Positions 51,922 to 59,800 of a stretch of DNA of 64,000 nt are shown piece by piece. Both the position numbers and the translations under genes were made by a program. The number at the start of each line of letters is the position of its first letter. Positions within the stretch are counted from its first letter, which is position 1. The DNA is from Rhodospirillales bacterium URHD0017 (GTDB taxonomy: Bacteria; Pseudomonadota; Alphaproteobacteria; Reyranellales; Reyranellaceae), in assembly GCA_900110395.1 (NCBI GenBank), contig FODP01000020.1:57931-121930 (forward strand), in the 5' to 3' direction. The notes beneath the pieces were generated by a model, which worked only from the letters and a program-made list of their open reading frames with translations, was not told where the DNA came from and did no database searches.

Positions 51922-52959
51922 ATGCTCGACCCCATTGCAGTTGGAGAACAGGCGGCGATCATGGCATCGATGGCTGACGCTAAAATGCCGGCAGTTCGGA
52001 CCGGCTTGTTCAACTACATGGCCGATTCGGCCAAATCCTCGCTGTTTCGCAACGGCAAGGTCCTGACGCGTCGCAACCGGGATGGCAGTGACGCGCGCTG
52101 GGAGGGCGTTGACCTGAAAGAACAACCGATGCCCGTCGCCAATGCGCGGACTCTGGCAGCGCAGTCATCCTGCACCCTCACCACGAGCGGCTTCGAGATG
52201 CTGCCGCGTCCGCTGGCACGGCAAGACCTCGATTTTCTCGACCACGAGCGTGTAGTGCGCCACTACTATCCGGAGTGTGCCGGGATCGTGCGTGAAGCGA
52301 GCGGGGCGAGTTTTGCCGCTGCCTTCGACCACAACGTCCGCTCGGCGGCCGGCAAGCGCAGTGGACAGCGCATCGAGGGCGGCCAGCAGGTTCAGGGGCC
52401 CGCCCGGGTGGTCCATGGCGACTACACGCTGGCCAGCGCGCCGCAGCGGCTTCGCGACCTGGCGTGCCCGCCGACCGGCAACGACACCCTTCGGGCAGTG
52501 CTGGCCGAGGGGCAATCTTTGCTTGCCGCGGACGCGGTAGAACAGGCGCTCGCGAGCGGCCGTTTCGCCATCATCAACCTCTGGCGCAACATCGCTGCCG
52601 AGCCGGTCGCGACCCAACCGCTGGCGCTGTGCGACGCCGCGAGCGTGCGGCCCGAGCATCTGGTCGTCTTCGAGATTCACTATGCCGACCGCGTCGGTGA
52701 GAACTATTTCGCAAAGCACCACGACGGCCACCGGTGGTACTTCTATCCTGGGCTGACCCGGGATGAAGCGCTGTTGATTAAGCAGTGGGATTCGGCCGGC
52801 CGGCTCGCCCGCACGAAGGGAGCTCAGTCGGACGCCGACGCGGCGACTAGCGCGCCCTGCACCTTCAGCTTCCACAGCGCCTTTGAGGATCCCACTACGC
52901 CGCCAGACGCTCCGGAACGCTGGAGCATCGAGGTGCGGTGCGTGGCCCTATATAGCTAG
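51922..52959 (+). CDS. CmcJ/NvfI-family (AsaB-like) oxidoreductase
   Basis: 345 residues (ATG 51961 is an equally possible start). Family motifs are ARVVHGDYTLASAPQRLRDL, FAIINLWRNIAAEPVATQP with LALCDAASV, and YFAKHHDGHRWYFYPGLT, which supply the His and Asp/Glu residues expected for a non-heme iron or related site. Relatives include the cephamycin CmcJ protein, the fungal NvfI endoperoxidase and fungal AsaB-type proteins. All are linked to oxidative tailoring of secondary metabolites. The substrate is unknown. It is followed by an SDR gene 23 bp downstream. Confidence 0.85.
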   Translation: MLDPIAVGEQAAIMASMADAKMPAVRTGLFNYMADSAKSSLFRNGKVLTRRNRDGSDARWEGVDLKEQPMPVANARTLAAQSSCTLTTSGFEMLPRPLARQDLDFLDHERVVRHYYPECAGIVREASGASFAAAFDHNVRSAAGKRSGQRIEGGQQVQGPARVVHGDYTLASAPQRLRDLACPPTGNDTLRAVLAEGQSLLAADAVEQALASGRFAIINLWRNIAAEPVATQPLALCDAASVRPEHLVVFEIHYADRVGENYFAKHHDGHRWYFYPGLTRDEALLIKQWDSAGRLARTKGAQSDADAATSAPCTFSFHSAFEDPTTPPDAPERWSIEVRCVALYS

Positions 52960-52982
52960 ACGACCGCGAGAGGCGTCGGCAA

Positions 52983-53696
52983 ATGCTCGCACCCGAAGGG
53001 CGGATCATCATGGTTTCTGGCGCGAACCGAGGTATCGGCCGCGCCGTCGCCGAAGCTCTGTATGGAGCTGGATACACGCTAAGCCTAGCTGCCCGCGACC
53101 CGGCCTCGCTTAAACCGGTAGCCGGTAAGTGGGCCGAAGGACGAGTCCTCATAGAGCGTTACGACGCCGAGGACCAGGCGACGCACCGCCGGTGGGTTGA
53201 TGCCACAGCGTCGCGCTTCGGACGCATCGACGGGCTGGTAAACAACGCCGGCATGGTAGTCAGAGTGCGAATCGAGGACGAAAAGGATACCGAACTCGAT
53301 CGCATGTGGGCGGTGAACGTGAAGGCACCGTTGTCGATGATCCGCGCGGCGTTACCGCACCTGAGGCGCTCCGGTTCCGGGCGCATAGTCAACGTCGTCT
53401 CGATCGCCGGCAAGGCCGTCTATAATAACAATGCGGGCTACGCTATGACCAAGTTCGCCGCCGTCGCCTTATCTCACGCGGCGCGCCGCGCCGGCTGGGA
53501 AGACGGCGTGCGGTGCACGGCACTCTGTCCGGGTTTCGTCGCTACCGACATGACAGCCGACGTTGAGACCTTTCCGCACGAGCAGATGATGGAGCCTGGC
53601 GACATTGCAGAGGTCGTGCTGACGATCCTTGGGCTTTCCAACAATGCCTCGATAGCCGAGTTGGTGATCAACTGTCGCGACGACGTTACGATGTAG
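52983..53696 (+). CDS. Short-chain dehydrogenase/reductase
   Basis: 237 residues. NAD(P)-binding TGxxxGxG form in MVSGANRGIGRAVAEAL, LVNNAGMVV, and the catalytic Ser-Tyr-Lys set in NVVSIAGKAVYNNNAGYAMTK. The C-terminus (CTALCPGFVATDMTADVE) is typical of classical SDRs. It begins 23 bp after the CmcJ/NvfI-type gene, so they probably act on the same compound. Confidence 0.92.
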   Translation: MLAPEGRIIMVSGANRGIGRAVAEALYGAGYTLSLAARDPASLKPVAGKWAEGRVLIERYDAEDQATHRRWVDATASRFGRIDGLVNNAGMVVRVRIEDEKDTELDRMWAVNVKAPLSMIRAALPHLRRSGSGRIVNVVSIAGKAVYNNNAGYAMTKFAAVALSHAARRAGWEDGVRCTALCPGFVATDMTADVETFPHEQMMEPGDIAEVVLTILGLSNNASIAELVINCRDDVTM

Positions 53697-54080
53697 GCAG
53701 TGAGCCGGTGGAGGCGCTATTCCCTATGGTGATAATGCCAGCCAAGTCCAACTCAAATCTCCCGCGGCAACTAGACTCTTGGAGGCGGCCTGGGCTCAGA
53801 GACTGTTTCGCTTGGGTGATAGTGGCGGAGGATTGGAAACCCGGATCCAACGTTCTCCGGCGCTCGCCTGGCCCGCGTTGCTCCCCTCGCCTGTCGCCTG
53901 CTTGGGCCGTCCAATGCCTGGCGCCTGCACGTGGCGCGTGCGCGTCGGAGCGAAATCTCTACTAGTGGGATCGCAGCACCGGTGCATGAAAGCACCCATT
54001 AGGCTACTGGAAATTCCTCGGGTAAGCTTACAGTCTACGAGATGTGGTAAGAGCCACGGCAGGCTATTGATCGGGGGCAC
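53697..54080. other. Gene-free stretch upstream of the lipoxygenase fusion gene
   Basis: About 380 bp with no credible gene. It must contain the promoter of the lipoxygenase-kinase operon. The segment 54000-54070 (GGAAATTCCTCGGGTAAGCT and following) is less GC-rich than its surroundings, but no promoter can be called with confidence. Confidence 0.4.
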
Positions 54081-56819
54081 ATGACGACGACACCGTCCTG
54101 GTGGGCCAAGTTGCAGCTTGGCGGATTGCGCGCCGTCTGTGTATCGCTGATCGCGCTCCACAGCATCGCCAATCGTCAGCGCATGTCGCACCAGAACGGC
54201 ATCGTGGCCCGCGGTCGGGTCCGCATCGTCGATGACCTCGCGATCCCCGACACCGAATTCTTCCGGCCGGGCCGCGAGTTCCCGTGCCGACTGCGCCACG
54301 CGTCGGTCTCGTTCATGGACGATGCCGGGATGTTCGTGCGCGGCGCGTCCCTCAAGTTCGCCGACGCCGACCTCGACAGCCCGCTCGACATCCTGATGAA
54401 CGGCGGCACCACCGCACCGTTCTGGAACATGTGGACCTTCGCGCAGTTCATGTACGCGCGGGTGCGCGGCGGACGCGCCCACGTGATACCCTATTTCCGG
54501 AACAACCCGCGCTGCTTCCACAACGTGGTAATCGCGCTGCGCCTGCGCCCGACCTCGTTTACGCAGCTCCACTACTACAGCCAGACGCCGTTCGAATTCC
54601 GCGCTCGCGACGATCGGCTGCGCTACTGCAAGTTCCGCCTGCTGCCCGAGGATCGCGGGCCGGAGACCGGCATACCGGGCGAGGACGACCTTCGCACGCC
54701 GTGGTTCCAGGAGGCGAAGCCTGGCGAGACCCTGCCCCCGAACTATCTCAAAGACGAGTTCCGCCAACGCGTGACCAACGGCGGCGCGACCTACCATCTC
54801 GAGATCCAGCTGCACGACTGGCATGAGGGTGACGATCGCGCGGTCGTGCTCAACAGCCTCTATGCCTGGGACGAGATCGCCCATCCATGGATGCCGCTCG
54901 CCACCGTGCACATCGACGCAATTCACGACTCCGATCCCTACGGCCTGCGCTGCGTCTTCCCCATTAGTAACCATCCTGAGTGCATCCGGCTGATCGAGCC
55001 CTTGTCGATCCACGATCCGCCGTCGCTCGAATACCTGCGTGTCGGCGGTGCGCTGGCGCACAAGGCGCGCCTGCTCGGCACCCGGCTGCTCGGTCCGCCG
55101 CAGCCGGTGCCGGATGTTCGTCCCGCGGCCACGTATCCCGACGAGGCGGCGTCCAAGATCACCGCGGACGACGTCTATATGGCCGCCCGCCTGCCGCAGC
55201 ACGAACGGGATCGCTCGCGTCGCCGCATCCGCACGCAGCTGCTCGAGCAGGCCCGCAGCCTCTATCAGTTCGCCCCCGACGACGGCTTGCCGGCCCATGC
55301 ACGGGAAGTTCCTGCCGACGAGGAGTTCTCGGCCGACAAGAACCGGCGCATGCTGTGGGACGTGGTGGCGACGGTGGCCGAGCTGGGCGTCGGCGTCGTC
55401 GAGCAGGACATCGACCCCTCGCGCAGCCTGAAGGCCTACGACGACCTGTTCGACGATGCGACGGTGCCGCTGCCGTCGGTCAGTGCGCGCTGCGCGAGCG
55501 ACGAGGAGTTCGGCCGGCAGCGCCTCGACGGCGTCAACCCGTTCGTGCTGCGGCGCTGCTCGGTCCTGCCCGACAATTTTCCGGTCGATCAGGCGACCGT
55601 CGCCGCGCTGCTGCCGAGCGGGCAGGACCTCGCCACCCTGCGCGACGCCGGACGCCTGTACTTGCTTGATCTTGCGATCCTCGACGGCATCGTGGCCGCG
55701 CCGGGGCGCTTCCTGTGCGCCCCGATGTGCCTCTTCCATGTCGATGCACAGTCGCGCTTGATGCCGCTCGCCATCCAGCTCGGCCAGTCGCCGACTGCCG
55801 GGCCGATCTTCACCCCGCTCGACGATCCGTGGCTATGGCGCACCGCGAAGGCGCATGTCCAATGTGCCGACGCGCAGGTCCAGGAATGTGTCTCGCACCT
55901 GCTGCGCACCCACATGGTGATGGAGACGATCGCGGTGGCCACGCACCGCCAGCTCAGCATCGCCCATCCGCTGCACCAGCTGCTGGTGCCGCATTGCCGC
56001 TTCACCCTGGCGATCAACCGCGCCGCGCGTGACAAGATGCTGGCGCCCGGCGGTCCGATCGACAACACGATGGGCGTCGGCCGCGATGGCGCGCTGGCCT
56101 TGTGCGCCAAGGCCTGGAAGGACTGGTCGTTCGCTCAGTACGATCTGCGCGCCGACCTCGCCGCGCGCGGCGTCGACGACCCGAAGCTGCTGCCGGGTTA
56201 TCACTATCGGGACGATGCGCTCGAAGTCTGGGACGCGATCGCCGAGTTCGCCGGCGCGGTGCTGCGGCAGTTCTACCGTGGCGACGCCGACGTCGCGGCC
56301 GACAGCGAGCTGCAGGCCTGGGTACGAGAGCTCGCCGACTTCAAGATCGGCAATTTCCGCGGCCTTGCCGACGTGGGCGGCGGCCTCGCCTCGCTCGACC
56401 GCCTGGCGCGGGTCGCGACGACGATCGTCTTCGTCGCCACGGCGGAGCATTCGAGCACCAACAACGGCCAGTACGATATGTACGGCTACATCCCGAACGT
56501 GCCGGGAGCGCTGTTCGCGCCGCCGCCCCGCACCAAGGCCGCTCTTTCCGAGCAGAGCCTGGTCGAGGCAATGCCGCCACCGGCGACCGCTGCAGAGCAG
56601 ATCGGCATGGTTCATCTACTGAGCGAGCCGACCAAACAGCCACTGGGCCGCTATGCGCCGGATTTCTTCGCCGGCAACCCGGAGATCGCGCCGATCGTGG
56701 AGCGCTTCGACGCCGCCCTCCACGACATCGCCAGGCAGATCGACGCCCGAAACGCGCAGCTCGCCGTTCCCTACACCTACCTGCATCCCGCGTTCCTCTA
56801 TTCCAGCATCGAGATTTGA
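54081..56819 (+). CDS. Catalase-like / lipoxygenase fusion protein
   Basis: 912 residues. The C-terminal half is a lipoxygenase. Iron ligands His606 and His611 are in VSHLLRTHMVMETI, followed by HPLHQLLVPHCRFTLAINRA. His790 and Asn794 are in ATAEHSSTNNGQYDMYGYIP, and the protein ends in the ligand Ile912 (YSSIEI). The N-terminal 350 residues resemble the catalase-related allene oxide synthase domain fused to lipoxygenase in corals and some cyanobacteria: IANRQRMSHQNGIVARGRVR, FVRGASLKFADADLDSPLDI, FFRPGREFPCRLRHASVSFM. The expected product is a fatty-acid hydroperoxide converted onward by the heme domain. No obvious signal peptide. A kinase-cyclase gene begins 19 bp downstream. Confidence 0.85.
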   Translation: MTTTPSWWAKLQLGGLRAVCVSLIALHSIANRQRMSHQNGIVARGRVRIVDDLAIPDTEFFRPGREFPCRLRHASVSFMDDAGMFVRGASLKFADADLDSPLDILMNGGTTAPFWNMWTFAQFMYARVRGGRAHVIPYFRNNPRCFHNVVIALRLRPTSFTQLHYYSQTPFEFRARDDRLRYCKFRLLPEDRGPETGIPGEDDLRTPWFQEAKPGETLPPNYLKDEFRQRVTNGGATYHLEIQLHDWHEGDDRAVVLNSLYAWDEIAHPWMPLATVHIDAIHDSDPYGLRCVFPISNHPECIRLIEPLSIHDPPSLEYLRVGGALAHKARLLGTRLLGPPQPVPDVRPAATYPDEAASKITADDVYMAARLPQHERDRSRRRIRTQLLEQARSLYQFAPDDGLPAHAREVPADEEFSADKNRRMLWDVVATVAELGVGVVEQDIDPSRSLKAYDDLFDDATVPLPSVSARCASDEEFGRQRLDGVNPFVLRRCSVLPDNFPVDQATVAALLPSGQDLATLRDAGRLYLLDLAILDGIVAAPGRFLCAPMCLFHVDAQSRLMPLAIQLGQSPTAGPIFTPLDDPWLWRTAKAHVQCADAQVQECVSHLLRTHMVMETIAVATHRQLSIAHPLHQLLVPHCRFTLAINRAARDKMLAPGGPIDNTMGVGRDGALALCAKAWKDWSFAQYDLRADLAARGVDDPKLLPGYHYRDDALEVWDAIAEFAGAVLRQFYRGDADVAADSELQAWVRELADFKIGNFRGLADVGGGLASLDRLARVATTIVFVATAEHSSTNNGQYDMYGYIPNVPGALFAPPPRTKAALSEQSLVEAMPPPATAAEQIGMVHLLSEPTKQPLGRYAPDFFAGNPEIAPIVERFDAALHDIARQIDARNAQLAVPYTYLHPAFLYSSIEI

Positions 56820-56838
56820 CGATCCGCCGGGTTGGAAC

Positions 56839-59800
56839 ATGATCGACCTGCCAGGCTACCGGATCAACGAGACGCTTCACGCCGGAATGCACTTCACGAT
56901 CTATCGCGGGGTGCGGCTGGACGACGACGCCAGCGTGATCGTCAAGGTCGACGACGTCCCCCAGCAGGCCGATCCGCAGGCGAGCGCCCGCCTGGAGCGC
57001 GAATACGCGCTGACCCGCGCGCTCGACGATCTCGGCATCGTGATCGCCCACTCGGTCCATCGCGTGGGACGCCATTGCGCATTGGTCTTCCCGGACAGCG
57101 GCCGCATCTCGTTGGCGCACTACCTCGAGGGCCGAACGCTGCCGCTGCCGCTGTTTTTCCTGATCGCGCGACAGGTGGCCGAGACGCTGGGCCGCGTCCA
57201 CGCCCGCGACGTGGTGCACAAGGACGTCAAGCCGACCAACATTCTGGTCGATCCGCGGACACTCTCCGCTCAGCTCACCGATTTCGGTATCGCGGTGGCG
57301 CGGGCGCGCGAGACCGCCTCGACCCGCGCACCAGAAGAGCTCGAAGGTACGCTGCACTACATCGCCCCCGAGCAGACCGGCCGGATGAACCGCAGCATCG
57401 ACGGGCGCGCCGATCTCTACGCGCTGGGCGTCACCTTCTACGAGATGCTGACACGGCGCCTGCCGTTCGACGTCGAGGATCGCGCCGAGTTGGTCCATCG
57501 CCACCTCACCGCCTTGCCCAAACCGCCGCGCGAGCTCGACCCGGAGATTCCCGAACCGCTGTCGCGGCTGGTGATGAAGCTGCTCGCCAAGGATCCCGAG
57601 GAGCGCTACCAAAGCGCCGCCGGCCTGGCCCACGATCTCGCGGCGCTGGCGGAGCGCCGACCAACCGATGATTTCGTCCTTGCCGCGCGCGACGTGCCGG
57701 ATCGGCTGCGCATCCCCGAACGCCTCTACGGACGCGACACCGAGCTGGCGGCGCTGATCGAGGCGGTGGACGGCGTCGCCATTGGCCGCGCGCAGTTCCT
57801 GCTCATCACAGGCCGTTCCGGCATCGGCAAATCCTCGCTGGTGCGCGAGGTCATGCGCCCGGTGGCGGGCCGGCGCGGTCACCTGGTCAGCGGCAAGTTC
57901 GATCAGCTCAGCCGCGGCACTCCGTACCTGGCGATCGGCCAAGCTTGCGAAGAGCTGGTGCGCAAGCTGCTCGGAGAGACGGCCGAGCGCGTAGAATTCT
58001 GGCGGCGCACCCTGCTCGATACGATGGGTCCCAGCGCACAGGTCGTGCTTGACGTGGTGCCCGGCCTCGAACGCCTCGTCGGCGCGCCGCCGCCAGCACC
58101 GGCGCTGGGCGGAGCCGAGTCCCAGCAGCGTTTCAGGCTGGTGTTCCGCCGGCTGTTCCGCGCACTGGCTAGCCCGCGCCATCCGCTGGTGATCTTTCTC
58201 GACGACCTGCAGTGGGCGGACAGTGCGTCGCTGGCGCTGATCGAAATGCTGATGTCCGATCCCGATCTCACCGGCCTGCTGATGATCGGCGCCTACCGCG
58301 ACAACGAGGTCCAGGCCGGCCATCCCCTGCAGGCGCTGCTCGAGTCCCTGGCGCGCGACCAAGCGCCCTGCCGGCGCATTTCGCTGAGTGCCCTCGAGCG
58401 GCGGAACGTGCAACCGCTGATCGCCGACACCTTGCGCATCTCGTCCGACGCGGCGGCGCCGCTCGCCAACCTCGTGACGTCGAAGACGCAGGGCAATCCG
58501 TTCTTCGTGCGTCAGTTCCTGCGCATGCTCGAAGAAAAGCGGCTGCTCGTTTTTGATCCGGGCGCGGCGCGCTGGACCTGGCAGGTCGAGCGCATCGAGC
58601 AGGAGCAGATCACCGACAACGTTGCCGACCTGGTTACCGAGCGCATCGGGCGGCTCGGCCCATCGGGCCAGCGCCTGTTGCGCCTCGCCGCCTGCATCGG
58701 CAACCAGTTCGATCTGGAGACGCTCGCCGTCGTGTCCGGCGGGTCGCCACGCGAGACGGCGGCCGCGCTCGCCGAGCCGCTGGCCCGGGAAATCATCGCC
58801 CCGATCGGAGAGAGTTACAAATACGCGGCGTGGTCGGAAGCGACACCGGACGCCGCCATCACCTACCGCTTCGTACACGACCGCTTGCAGCAGGCGGCCT
58901 ACGCGATGATCGCGCCAGCCGAACGGCCACATCTGCACGACCAGATCGGCCGGCTGATCATGGCGCAATCGACGCCGGAGCAGCGCGAGGAGCGGCTGTT
59001 CGAGATCGTGAGTCATCTCAATATCGCGATGGCGCGGGCCACCACGCGCGAGGGGCAGGCCGAGCTCGCCGGATTGAACCTCCGCGCCGGCGTGAAGGCC
59101 AAGGAATCCAACGCCTACGAGGCCGCCCTTGGGCATTTCATCGCCGGCCTCGATCTCGCGCGCGACGTCGGCGACGCGCGGCTCGGCCACCAGCTCGCTG
59201 TACGCCACATCGAGGCCATGTATTTGTGCGGCCGCTTCGAGGAGGCAGAGCGGCTGGCTGAAGCGCTGCTCGAGCGTACCGAGCTGCCGCTCGACAAGGC
59301 AGCCGTGCTCGAGCAGCTTGTGCTGGCGCACACCACGCAGCTCAAGTATCGCAAGGCACTCGACACCGCCGTGCGGGCGCTCGAACTGCTGGGCGAGCAC
59401 ATCTCGGGGCACCCCGGCACGGCGCATGTGATGGCCGAGCTGGCGCGCACCAAGCTTGCCCTGGCCGGCCGCAGCATCGACAGGCTGCGCGCCCTGCCGC
59501 GGATGACCGATCCGAGGAAGGTCGTGGCGATGCGCATCCTGATGCTGTCGACCGCACCGGCCTACTTCGAGGACCAGAATTTGCTACCGCTGGTCTCGCT
59601 GCGCATGGTGCGGCTGTCGGTGCGCTACGGCAACGCTACCCATTCGGCGTACGGCTATGCCATGTACGGGCTGGTACTGTGCGGTGTGCTGAACGACATG
59701 CGCCGCGGCCTGGCCTTCGGCCGGCTGGCGCTGGACGCGATCGACCTGTTCGATGCGCGCGTGATCCTCGGCCGTGTGTCGATGGTGTTCGGCGGCTTTA

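Noticed and set aside
56341..59427. 1028-codon open frame antisense to the lipoxygenase and kinase genes
   Set aside because: It mirrors two strongly supported genes; the translation is rich in His, Arg, Gln and Asp with no domain, as expected from antisense of high-GC coding DNA.
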